A stretch of 64,000 nucleotides of DNA from UBA4658 sp002405485 (lineage in GTDB: Bacteria; Planctomycetota; Phycisphaerae; Phycisphaerales; UBA1924). Position numbers and translations under genes: made by a program. This document shows, one piece after another, positions 17,748 to 26,520 of the stretch. The DNA lies in NCBI GenBank assembly GCA_036823255.1, contig DAISGC010000003.1, positions 1 through 64,000 of the forward strand, read 5' to 3'. The notes below the pieces were generated by a model. The model was not told where the DNA came from and made no database searches. It saw only the letters and a list, made by a program, of their open reading frames with translations. The stretch's first letter is position 1. Every line of letters starts with the position of its first letter.

Positions 17748-19094
17748 ATGCCGAGCCGATCCATCTATCCCCTTGCCAATCTGCCGCAGCAGCGTGTCAT
17801 CTGGTCGTGGATCAGCTTCGACGTCGCCAATCAGTCGTTCACGCTGCTCATCAACACCCTGCTCTTCTCGATCTTTTTTACGCAGGTGGTCGTGACGGAC
17901 CCGGCGACCCGGAACACCATGTGGTCGCTCACGTTCGCATCGAGCATGCTCATCACCGTCGCTCTGTCGCCGATCTTCGGGGCCATCAGCGACGAACGGG
18001 CGTCCAAGAAGATCTGTCTGATCGGCTCGGGGATCGTCTGCGGCGTGCTCACGTGTCTGTTCGGGCTCATCCAGCCCGGGCAGTTCTGGCTCGCCGCGCT
18101 CCTCTACATCCCGGCCAATGTCGCCTATTCGCTTGGCGAGAACTTCCTTGCCTCGTTCCTGCCGGAGATTGCGCGTCGTGAGCAGCTCGGCAGGGTGTCG
18201 GCGTTCAGTTGGGGCGTCGCGTACGCCGCGGCCTTGATCATCCTCGCCGCGACCGCCGCGGTCATGCTCACCTTGGGCCTCAAGTCTCCCGAGTCCTGGC
18301 GGCCGTTGTTTGTGTTCGCGGGCCTGTGGTTTCTGCTGTTTCTCGTGCCCACGGCCATCTGGCTCCGAGAGCGCGCCTCGCCCCTTGCGGGCCCGCGCCG
18401 CAACGCCCTCGCCGCCGGGGTGTCTCGGCTGGTATCATCGGTTCGCGCCACGCGCGAGTTTCGAGACCTGGTCGTCCTTCTGTTCGCGTCGCTGTTCTAC
18501 GGCACGGGCATGAGCGTCGTCGTCTTCTTCGCGAGCATCATCGCCGAGGAGTTCGGCTTCAGCGACGTGCAACTTGTCGGCTTCGTCGGGGTCATTACTG
18601 TCAGCGGGGTCTTCGGCACGCTCGTGCCCATGGCCCTTCAAGATCGCATCGGACACAAGAACACCACTGTGCTGCTGCTCCTGCTCTGGTTGCTCACGAC
18701 CCTGGGCCTGGCCGGATACGCGTACCTGCGCAACGCCAGCGCTGATCCCGCCACGTACCCCACCTGGCCGCTCTGGTTGCTGGGCAATCTGCTGGGCGCG
18801 GGCCTCGGGTCGCTGGGTTCGGCGAACCGCGCGTTCGTCGGATTTCTCGCTCCCGCGAGCCGCACCGGAGAGGTCTTCGGGCTCTGGGGGCTGGTCTTCA
18901 AGCTCGCCGCCGTCTTCACGATTCCCTTCGCCGTGGTCAAAGACGCGTTCGGCACGCCAGCGTCGCTGCTCGTCCTCGCGGGCTTTCTGCTCGTCGGTCT
19001 CGGGCTGACACTGCTCGTGAACGAGAAACGCGGCCGAGACGTCGCCGCGTCGGTCGACGCAAACCCCGCTGGCGCAGGTGCTGGACATCGGTAG
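17748..19094 (+). CDS. MFS transporter, Atg22/UMF1-like
   Basis: A 448-residue membrane protein with about 12 helices. The first helix segment VIWSWISFDVANQSFTLL matches the WxxYDxANSAF-type start of the UMF1/Atg22 branch of the major facilitator superfamily. GAISDERASKK is the loop 2-3 motif. A central loop (about 205-230) is followed by a second six-helix bundle. Fungal Atg22 exports amino acids from the vacuole; bacterial substrates are not established. The ATG at 17748 is 6 bases after the hydrolase stop, suggesting an operon. It converges on hrpA. Confidence 0.83.
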   Translation: MPSRSIYPLANLPQQRVIWSWISFDVANQSFTLLINTLLFSIFFTQVVVTDPATRNTMWSLTFASSMLITVALSPIFGAISDERASKKICLIGSGIVCGVLTCLFGLIQPGQFWLAALLYIPANVAYSLGENFLASFLPEIARREQLGRVSAFSWGVAYAAALIILAATAAVMLTLGLKSPESWRPLFVFAGLWFLLFLVPTAIWLRERASPLAGPRRNALAAGVSRLVSSVRATREFRDLVVLLFASLFYGTGMSVVVFFASIIAEEFGFSDVQLVGFVGVITVSGVFGTLVPMALQDRIGHKNTTVLLLLLWLLTTLGLAGYAYLRNASADPATYPTWPLWLLGNLLGAGLGSLGSANRAFVGFLAPASRTGEVFGLWGLVFKLAAVFTIPFAVVKDAFGTPASLLVLAGFLLVGLGLTLLVNEKRGRDVAASVDANPAGAGAGHR

Positions 19095-19163
19095 TTGCGG
19101 ATCGAGCCGATCCTCCTCGCAGCTCCGCGTGCAACGCACACCGGCGGATCCGCCGTCTCGGAT

Positions 19164-22100
19164 TCAGCCCTCGTCGGTTCGCACCTTCCCCCACTGCTGC
19201 TCCAACCGCTTGGGCGAGACGGGCATGAGCGTGGCCTGCCGTCCTTCGGCATCACCCCACAGCGAGATGCGGAACTCCTCCAGCATCCAGCGGTACTGGA
19301 TGAGCTCGGTATCGGCTCGGGCCGCCGCCCCGCCCTGCTCGATGCGCACTCGGAAGCGGCTCCACCACGGCGCAAACTCGTTGAGCAGCCGAAGCTCACG
19401 CGCTGGGCCGCCATGACCCGAAACGTCGGCGACGACCAGCCGCTCCAGCCGCCGGCGAACGGATCCGAGATATCTCGGATACTGCCAGAGCCAGTTCAGC
19501 GGCGTGCGGGTCCAGAAACGCGGGGCGAGCAGGAAGGCGAGTTGCACGCGCAGGTCGAGCAGCACGCCATGGAGCAGTCCGGCGTTCGGACCGAGCAGAC
19601 CCGCCAGCCGCTCGGTCTCCTCGCGGCCGTTGAGCTTCGGCCCAAGGGTCAGGCCGATCGCCGCGATCTCGCGCACGACGCGCTCGGCGAGCGCGAGAAC
19701 ATCGCGACCCGACTGGCCGATGTGGTTCCATCGCTCGTTCACCGCGGCGTCGAAGCGGGCCTTGTTGCGGATCGCCGCGTCGTCCGGCCGGCCCTCAAGC
19801 CGCGAAGCGTCCGTTGCGGAGCCCTCCCACGCCCGCGCCGCGATCAGCTCCGCGAGCTGCTCGTGGAACATGCCGCTCTTGAACCCATCGGGCATGCCCC
19901 CCGACACGCAGCCAGGCACGGCCTGCTCGGCGCTCAGCGCCAGAAGGTCGAGCTTCTCGATGCCCGGTGTTGTCCGAACCAGCGAGCGGCACTCGCGGCG
20001 GACCTGAACAAAGAAGAGCTTGCGGACGCCGAGGCGGTGCGTGCGCTCCGCTCGCTCTCGATCGACCAGCAGTCGAAGCGAGACCTCCTCCGCGGCATCC
20101 TCGTCGGCAAGTGCGGGAAAGAGCGTCATCACCCGCCCCAGCGAGGGCACGCGCACGTCGACGCTCTCGGGCATGTCGCCGAAGTCCCAGAGCAGAACGC
20201 CGGAGCGATTCCACGGGCCGTCGGGGATCGCCACCAGCGAGGCCTCGTCCTGCCCGCGGAGCTGACGCCGGATCTTCGAGAGGTCGCGCCCGATCGCGAG
20301 CACGCGCTTCTGCGCATCCAACACGCGCAGGTTCATGAACAGGTGCGTCGGCAGACGCGCAAGTGCATGGTTCCAGTGATCCTGAGCGACGTACACCCCC
20401 GTCATCTCGCGCAGCGCCCCGGTGAGCGACTCGATCAGACCTCCTCGGGCAAAGGTCATTCGCGCGAGCGCCGCCTCGGCCGTCTGACTCGCGGGAACGA
20501 AGCTCACTCGCACCGCCTTGGGCAGTTCCCGCAGAAGCGTCTCGACCTTCTCTCGCAGGAGCCCGGGCACCAGCCACTCCAGCCGCTGGGCGGCAAGCGC
20601 CGGGAGCATCTCCACCGGCACCACGAGCGTCACCCCGTCCTCGATGTGCGCAGGATCGTTGCGATACTCCAGCAGCAGATCGCGGTCGCCCACGCGCAGC
20701 ACGTCGGGATACTGCTCGGCCGGCGGCTCGACCTTGCCCGGGGCCAGGACGTCCGCCTTGCGCATGAGCAGGACGCTCTGATCGCGCGATTCCGCCCGCC
20801 GACGCCACTGCTCAAAGTCCTTGACGCTCGACACATCCCGGGGAACACGCTGGTCATAGAACGCATACAACGCGGCAGTGTCGGCGAGGAGGTCGCGCGT
20901 GCGAGCCCGCTCCTGCAGGTCCTTGATCTGGCTCGTCAGTGCGTGGTTGTGCGAGAAGAACTTCGCCGGCGTGAGATACTCACCCCCCACAAGCGCGTGC
21001 TGGATGAGCAGCGCCCGGCTGACGTTGGGATCGATCGTCGAGAAGTCGACCTTCCGGCGCGCCACGATCTCCAGACCAAACAGCGTCACCGTCTCATACG
21101 CGCTCGCACGCGCCAGATCCGCGTCCCAGTGCGGCTCGGCGTACGTGCGTTTGACCAGGTGGCCGCCGATCTCCTCGATCCACGACGGCTGGATCGGTGC
21201 GATCGTTCTGGCGTAGGTCCGAGTCGTCTTGACGATCTCCGCGGCCATCACCCAGCGCGGCGCCCGAGGGCGATCGCCCTCCTCGTCTGCGCCGCGCCGA
21301 CCGCTCGGCGCCGGCGTGGTCCGCTGGCCGCTCGCCGCGTCCCGGCGGAACAGCACGGAGCCCGGGAAGATGCTGAAGCGGACGCCTCGTGCGCCGTCAT
21401 ACTCCCCCTCGCCGGCCATGATCTCCGCCCGAGATCTGTCCGAGCGCTTGCCGATCGACGAGAGCAGCCCGCTGAGCAGGGCCCGGTGGATGCCGTCCGG
21501 TCGCGCGGGACGATCGTTGGTCCTGGCGCCCATGTCGGTCATCAGTTCGCGGAGCTGATGGTGGATGTCGTGCCACTCGCGGAATCGCACAAAGTTGATG
21601 AAGTGCTCCCGGCACCATCGTCGGAACGCGCTGCCGCTCAGCCGCTTCTGCTGCGCGTGAAGCTCGTGCCAGAGCTTGAGAAACGAGAGCACGTCCGACC
21701 CCTCGTCGCGAAACATCGCGTGCTTGGCATCGGCCTCGGCGGCACGGTCGATCGGGCGCTCGCGCGGGTCCTGCGTCGAGAGCGCCGCCGCCACCACCAG
21801 CGCCTCGCTCAGACACCGCTCGTGCTCCGCCGCCAGCAGCATGCGTCCGATTCGCGGGTCGATCGGCAGGCGGGCGAGTCGCCGACCGATCTCCGTCAGC
21901 GTCATCCGCAGCCCGCCGGACTGCAGCGCGTTGATCTCCAGAAGCGTGTCGTATCCATCCCGCACCGCCCGCGGATCCGGCGGATCGATGAACGGAAAGT
22001 CCTCGATGTCTCCCAGCTCAAGCGCATGCATCTGCAGGATCACCGAGGCCAGGTTCGTCCGCAGGATCTCCGGATCCGTGAACTCCGGGCGCGCGTTGAA

Positions 22101-23441
22101 ACTCTCCTCCGAGTACAGCCGCACGCACACGCCCGGCTCCACCCGCCCGCATCGCCCAGATCGCTGGTTCGCGCTTGCCCGACTGATCGGCTCGATCGGC
22201 AGCCGCTGCACCTTGATCCGCGGCGAGTATCGGCTGATCCGCGCTTGCCCGGAGTCGATCACGTACCGGATGCCCGGCACCGTGAGCGACGTCTCGGCCA
22301 CGTTGGTCGCCAAGATGATCCGCCGGCGACCCTTCTCACGCTGAAAGACCCGCTGCTGCTCCTCCGCGCTCAGACGCGCAAACAGCGGAATCACGTCCAC
22401 GCGATGCGCCGGACGAAGCTGATGCTTCCGCAGCGCCTCGGCGGTCTCGCGAATCTCACGCTCCCCGGGCAGGAACACCAGCACATCCCCCGGATCCGGA
22501 CGCGCCCCATCGAGCGTGCTCAGCTCGTCCACCGCACGCAGGATCGCCTGCTCAAGATCGATATCCTCCTCGCCGTCGTGCGGCGATTCCAGCGGGCGAT
22601 ACACCACATCCACCGGATACGTCCGTCCTGACGCCTCGATCACCGGCGGCCTCGGCCTGCCCGGCAGCGAGAAGTGCTCCGCAAACCGCTGCGGATCGAT
22701 CGTCGCGCTCGTCACCACCAGCTTCAGGTCGGGCCGTCGCGGCAGCAGTTGCCGAAGATACCCGAGCAGAAAGTCGATGTTCAGCGAACGCTCGTGCGCC
22801 TCGTCGATCACCAACGCGTCGTACGCGTTCAGATACCGGTCGCCCTGCGTCTCGGCGAGCAGGATCCCGTCGGTCATCAGCTTGATCAGCGCGTGATCGC
22901 CGGTGTGGTCCGTGAATCGCACCTTGTACCCCACCACGCCCGCTGGGCCCAGCGGCGTCTGAAGCTCGTCGGCAACTCGCGCGGCCACCGCCCGCGCCGC
23001 GATCCGCCTGGGCTGCGTGTGCCCGATCATGCCCCGCACGCCGCACCCGGCCTCCAGGAGCATCTTCGGAATCTGCGTGGTCTTGCCCGAGCCGGTCGCG
23101 CCGCACACGACCACGACCTGATGCTCACGGATCGCCGCCACGATCTCGTCGCGCTGTCTTGCCACCGGTAGATCGACCGGATAGCTCACCTGCGGCACGC
23201 GAGAGCGCCGCTCCTCCAGACGCCGCGCCGACCGCTCGATCTGCTCGGCAATCACCTTGAGCGCTTCTTCGGCCCGTCCGCTCGCGTCGCGGGATCCATC
23301 GCCCGACCGCACGCGATCATGCCGCACCGCGCGCTCCAGATGCCGAAGCCGCGCCCGATACCGCCGAGCGTCGGCGATCGACACCTCGTCCAGCCGCCGA
23401 TACAGCGGGAGCAATCGTTCATGGGCCGCCTGCGGAGTCAC
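19164..23441 (-). CDS. hrpA: DEAH-box ATP-dependent RNA helicase HrpA
   Basis: A 1425-residue DEAH helicase. Walker A is GATGSGKTT (114-122), motif Ia is THTQPRR-like (HTQPRRIAAR near 141), Walker B is DEAH (213-216) and motif III is SAT (245-247). Motifs V/VI (ATNVAETSLTVPGI and QRSGRCGR) follow in the second RecA domain. Then come the helicase-associated and OB domains and the long C-terminal DUF3418 region typical of HrpA. Length agrees with enterobacterial HrpA (about 1300). It acts in the cytoplasm on RNA or stalled ribosomes. The start is a GTG at 23441 without a strong ribosome site. It is divergent from the S10 peptidase gene. Confidence 0.95.
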   Translation of the reverse strand: MTPQAAHERLLPLYRRLDEVSIADARRYRARLRHLERAVRHDRVRSGDGSRDASGRAEEALKVIAEQIERSARRLEERRSRVPQVSYPVDLPVARQRDEIVAAIREHQVVVVCGATGSGKTTQIPKMLLEAGCGVRGMIGHTQPRRIAARAVAARVADELQTPLGPAGVVGYKVRFTDHTGDHALIKLMTDGILLAETQGDRYLNAYDALVIDEAHERSLNIDFLLGYLRQLLPRRPDLKLVVTSATIDPQRFAEHFSLPGRPRPPVIEASGRTYPVDVVYRPLESPHDGEEDIDLEQAILRAVDELSTLDGARPDPGDVLVFLPGEREIRETAEALRKHQLRPAHRVDVIPLFARLSAEEQQRVFQREKGRRRIILATNVAETSLTVPGIRYVIDSGQARISRYSPRIKVQRLPIEPISRASANQRSGRCGRVEPGVCVRLYSEESFNARPEFTDPEILRTNLASVILQMHALELGDIEDFPFIDPPDPRAVRDGYDTLLEINALQSGGLRMTLTEIGRRLARLPIDPRIGRMLLAAEHERCLSEALVVAAALSTQDPRERPIDRAAEADAKHAMFRDEGSDVLSFLKLWHELHAQQKRLSGSAFRRWCREHFINFVRFREWHDIHHQLRELMTDMGARTNDRPARPDGIHRALLSGLLSSIGKRSDRSRAEIMAGEGEYDGARGVRFSIFPGSVLFRRDAASGQRTTPAPSGRRGADEEGDRPRAPRWVMAAEIVKTTRTYARTIAPIQPSWIEEIGGHLVKRTYAEPHWDADLARASAYETVTLFGLEIVARRKVDFSTIDPNVSRALLIQHALVGGEYLTPAKFFSHNHALTSQIKDLQERARTRDLLADTAALYAFYDQRVPRDVSSVKDFEQWRRRAESRDQSVLLMRKADVLAPGKVEPPAEQYPDVLRVGDRDLLLEYRNDPAHIEDGVTLVVPVEMLPALAAQRLEWLVPGLLREKVETLLRELPKAVRVSFVPASQTAEAALARMTFARGGLIESLTGALREMTGVYVAQDHWNHALARLPTHLFMNLRVLDAQKRVLAIGRDLSKIRRQLRGQDEASLVAIPDGPWNRSGVLLWDFGDMPESVDVRVPSLGRVMTLFPALADEDAAEEVSLRLLVDRERAERTHRLGVRKLFFVQVRRECRSLVRTTPGIEKLDLLALSAEQAVPGCVSGGMPDGFKSGMFHEQLAELIAARAWEGSATDASRLEGRPDDAAIRNKARFDAAVNERWNHIGQSGRDVLALAERVVREIAAIGLTLGPKLNGREETERLAGLLGPNAGLLHGVLLDLRVQLAFLLAPRFWTRTPLNWLWQYPRYLGSVRRRLERLVVADVSGHGGPARELRLLNEFAPWWSRFRVRIEQGGAAARADTELIQYRWMLEEFRISLWGDAEGRQATLMPVSPKRLEQQWGKVRTDEG

Positions 23442-23560
23442 GCTCTCACGGTATGGGCGCGCCGGTGCTGATTCCGCCGGTTGGCCAGATGCCCTCCGCG
23501 CTTCTTCGCTGGCGGGCGGGACGATGTGGTACGCTCCGGGTCGTCCGCTCAGACAGGAGC

Positions 23561-25108
23561 ATGCCCGTGGCCAAGGTCCCTTCCGCCGCCCCCGAACTCC
23601 CGAGAACGTCGTACACGCCGCCCCGAGGCGCCGAGCGCAGCATTCCCCTCCCCGGCGACGCCCGCCGCCGAACCGTGCGAGCCACCGCCGATTGGATCAT
23701 CGTGCGAGAGCACGGCATCCCCGCCGCCGAAGTCTTCTTCACCGCCTACCAGCGCGAAGACGCCAAGCGCGATCGTGCAACGGCACGACCCGTCATGTTC
23801 CTGTTCAACGGCGGCCCTGGCGCGGCGTCGGCGTTCCTGCACCTGGGCACCGCGGGGCCGCTGCGCGTCGGCTTCTCTCCCGACGGTCGCTCTCTGCCGC
23901 CTCCCGCCCGCATCCTGCCAAACGCAGAGCACTGGCTGGACTTTGCCGACCTGGTCTTCATCGATCCCGTCGGCACCGGGTTCAGCAGAACCGTGCACGA
24001 GGCCCGGCTCGAGCAGCAGGCCTTCGACGCCGACGACGACAAGCGCGAGAAACGCACCAAGGAACTGCCCGACGCCAAGAAGGGGTTCTTCAAGATCAAG
24101 CGCGACATCGACGTGCTCTGCGAGACCGTCGCCGCATGGCTCAGCCGCTTCAATCGGTGGCAGAGCCCCGTCTACATCGCCGGCGAGAGCTACGGCGGAT
24201 TCAGAGTGGGCAAGCTCATGCGTGCGCTCCCCGAACGCGGCGTCGGGCTGAGCGGGGCGATCATGATCTCTCCCGCGATCGACTTCCTCTCCATCAACGG
24301 CTCGGACTACGACCTCGCCACCTGGATCACCGGAACCCCGTCCATGGCTCTGGCCGCCGGGTACCACCGCAAGACCCGCGGCCGCTTCGCCGGGCTCAAG
24401 CCCGCCGAACTCGCCGCCAAGGCCGAGGCCTTTGCCACGAGCGAACTGGCCCTCCTGCTCATCCAGGGCGAACGGGCCGCGCCAAGCTCGCGCAAGAAGA
24501 CGCTCGACACGCTCGCCGATCTCGTCGGGCTCAGCCCCGAGATCGTCCACCGTTCCGGCGGCCGCATCAAGCCCGAGCACTTCGTCCGCGAGTTGCTCCG
24601 CGATCAGGGCCTCGTCTGCGGGTACTACGACGCGGCCATCACCGGGCCGAATGTCTTCCCCGATCGCGATGGCGACGCCAACCCAGACCCCACGCTCTCA
24701 GGAATCATGTCCTCCTTCACTGCCGGCGCCAACACGCTGCTCCGCGGCACACTCGGTGTCGATACCTCCCGCGAGTACGTTCTGCTCTGCGAAGATGCCT
24801 GGAAGCAGTGGATCGACGATCGCTCGGAGGGGTACTGGGCACGGCAACTCGAGTGTGCCGATGACATGCGCTACGGCCAGGCCATGAACCCCCACATGCA
24901 ACTGCTTGTCGCCCACGGTCGATTCGATCTCGTCACCACCTACTTCGCCACCGCCCAGAGCATCGCCACCCTCCGACTGCCGCCAAAGCTCCGCGACAGG
25001 GTCACCCTCTCGGTCTACGACGGCGGCCACATGTTCTACACATGGGATCTACCCCGCACGCTCATCCGCGACGATGTCGCCAAGCTCGTCCGCGGAACTT
25101 CCGGCTGA
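23561..25108 (+). CDS. serine carboxypeptidase-like peptidase (S10)
   Basis: A 515-residue alpha/beta-hydrolase peptidase of family S10. The nucleophile is in AGESYGGF (S210), the acid in AHGRFDLVT (D456) and the His in DGGHMFY (H490). The oxyanion motif FLFNGGPGAAS is near residue 90 and DPVGTGFS near 138. There is no convincing signal peptide. Two starts compete: AGGAG at 23555-23559 is too close to the ATG at 23561 and ideally spaced for the GTG two codons later (23567). Probable role is C-terminal trimming of peptides. Confidence 0.88.
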   Translation: MPVAKVPSAAPELPRTSYTPPRGAERSIPLPGDARRRTVRATADWIIVREHGIPAAEVFFTAYQREDAKRDRATARPVMFLFNGGPGAASAFLHLGTAGPLRVGFSPDGRSLPPPARILPNAEHWLDFADLVFIDPVGTGFSRTVHEARLEQQAFDADDDKREKRTKELPDAKKGFFKIKRDIDVLCETVAAWLSRFNRWQSPVYIAGESYGGFRVGKLMRALPERGVGLSGAIMISPAIDFLSINGSDYDLATWITGTPSMALAAGYHRKTRGRFAGLKPAELAAKAEAFATSELALLLIQGERAAPSSRKKTLDTLADLVGLSPEIVHRSGGRIKPEHFVRELLRDQGLVCGYYDAAITGPNVFPDRDGDANPDPTLSGIMSSFTAGANTLLRGTLGVDTSREYVLLCEDAWKQWIDDRSEGYWARQLECADDMRYGQAMNPHMQLLVAHGRFDLVTTYFATAQSIATLRLPPKLRDRVTLSVYDGGHMFYTWDLPRTLIRDDVAKLVRGTSG

Positions 25109-25200
25109 TCGTCGCGTGCTCTCTGCCGCGCATGCGCGTCCGATCGCAAGCTGTTCGGCTACCATCCGCGTCCGCACGCCTCCCTCCGGAGTTTGCCTTC

Positions 25201-26430
25201 ATGGCTTGCCGAAACTGCAGTTGCGATCACGCCCGTTCCACTCCGTCCGACAAGTCGCCCATCGATCACGCCGCGGGCGTCCGCCATGCCCAGCGTGTGC
25301 TCATCGGCCTCTCGGTCCTGGCCATCGCGGGCGCGGGCATCGCCTCGGCTCTCGCCCTGACCAGCCAGCCGCCCGCCGCGCCGGCGTCAAAGGCGCCCGC
25401 GAACCCGGAGAAGGTCCCCGCTCCCGCATCCGATGCGACGCAGACCCCGCCCGCCGCCACGCAGGGGCTCATCCGCCACGGTCGCAAGGACCCGATCCCT
25501 CGACCGGCCGGCGCGCTCCGCATTGCGACCTACAACATCGAGAATCTCTTCGACTCCGAGCAGGCCAGCGACGAGCCGGATCGCACCCCGACACCGCGCA
25601 AGCCCGACGAACACCGGGCTTCTCTGGCCGCCGCGATCAAGGCGATTGACGCCGACATTCTCGCGCTGCAGGAAATCGCCTCGAAGGACGTGCTGCTGAA
25701 GTTCCGCGATGATCACCTCAAGGATCTCGGATACACCTATGTCTCCTCGCTCGATGCCGGCGATGGCCGAGGGATCGAGCAGTCCGTGCTCAGCCGGTAT
25801 CCCCTCTCCAACGAGGCCAACTGGCCGAACACCACGCTCGAGGCCAAGCACCCGGACAAACTCGGCCGCCGAGCCAACCGCGACGCCGGCAAGCCCATCA
25901 CCATGGCCCGCTCGCCGCTGCGCGTGACGGCGACCATTCCCTCCAAGGACGCCGGTGGCAGGCCCTACGAGCTCACCCTCTTCGTCCTCCACCACAAGAG
26001 CGGCCCCTTCCACAGCTACCAGCGCGAGGCCGAGGCCGCTCAGGTGCTCTCCTGGGCCAAGGACTTCCAGACGCAGAACCCCGCCGCCAACATCCTGATC
26101 GTCGGCGACTTCAACGCCAAGCCCGATGAGAAGTCCGTGCAGACCTATCTCACCTCCGGCTTTATCGACGCCTTCGGGGACCTCCCCGATCGGAACGACC
26201 CGACCTGGCTGACCCACGTTTCCGGCCGGGCCATCGACCTCATCCTCCTCAACCAGAACGCCGCCGGCGAACTCATCAAGGAGTCCCGGTTCGTGCTCGG
26301 CACCATGCAGCGCCCCGAGGGCGTGGACTGGCGCTCGACCGCCCCGCCGGCGGGCTATGCCAGCGACCACTACCCCGTGGTCATCGATCTCCGACCGGTC
26401 GATGCCGCCTCTCCGGCCCCCGCGAACTGA
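25201..26430 (+). CDS. membrane-tethered endonuclease/exonuclease/phosphatase family protein
   Basis: A 409-residue protein. The N-terminus MACRNCSCDHA is Cys-rich and is followed by one hydrophobic helix (about 33-55) and an Ala/Pro linker. The EEP catalytic domain (about 105-400) has RIATYNIENLFD (metal Asn), LALQEIASKD (Glu), VLHHKSG, LIVGDFNAKPDE (Asp/Asn) and YASDHYPVV (Asp/His pair). It could be a DNase or phosphodiesterase facing outward. The ATG at 25201 begins the Cys-rich peptide; an upstream start would read through the tail of the S10 gene. A shared terminator follows. Confidence 0.85.
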   Translation: MACRNCSCDHARSTPSDKSPIDHAAGVRHAQRVLIGLSVLAIAGAGIASALALTSQPPAAPASKAPANPEKVPAPASDATQTPPAATQGLIRHGRKDPIPRPAGALRIATYNIENLFDSEQASDEPDRTPTPRKPDEHRASLAAAIKAIDADILALQEIASKDVLLKFRDDHLKDLGYTYVSSLDAGDGRGIEQSVLSRYPLSNEANWPNTTLEAKHPDKLGRRANRDAGKPITMARSPLRVTATIPSKDAGGRPYELTLFVLHHKSGPFHSYQREAEAAQVLSWAKDFQTQNPAANILIVGDFNAKPDEKSVQTYLTSGFIDAFGDLPDRNDPTWLTHVSGRAIDLILLNQNAAGELIKESRFVLGTMQRPEGVDWRSTAPPAGYASDHYPVVIDLRPVDAASPAPAN

Positions 26431-26461
26431 CCCGCCGGTTCTTTCAGGCTGAGGAAACACA

Positions 26462-26494
26462 AACGCCCCGGGGATTGCCCTCGGGGCGTTTTCG
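26462..26494. terminator. bidirectional terminator
   Basis: Stem AACGCCCCGGGG with CCTCGGGGCGTT (one G/T wobble), 4-5 base loop, followed by TTTTCGTG on the plus strand and by a T-rich GTTTGTGTTT on the minus strand. It lies between the convergent EEP and HEAT-repeat genes and can serve both. Confidence 0.85.
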
Positions 26495-26520
26495 TGTGCG
26501 TGTGCTGAAAGCCCGCGAGC

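Noticed and set aside
19143..19154. 12-base palindrome GGCGGATCCGCC between the MFS and hrpA genes
   Set aside because: It has no loop and no U-tract, and sites of this kind occur by chance in GC-rich DNA.
19095..22631. Open frame of 1178 codons antisense to hrpA
   Set aside because: Its translation is Arg/His/Pro/Leu rich with no family resemblance, while the opposite strand is a full HrpA. Long antisense frames are expected in GC-rich genes.
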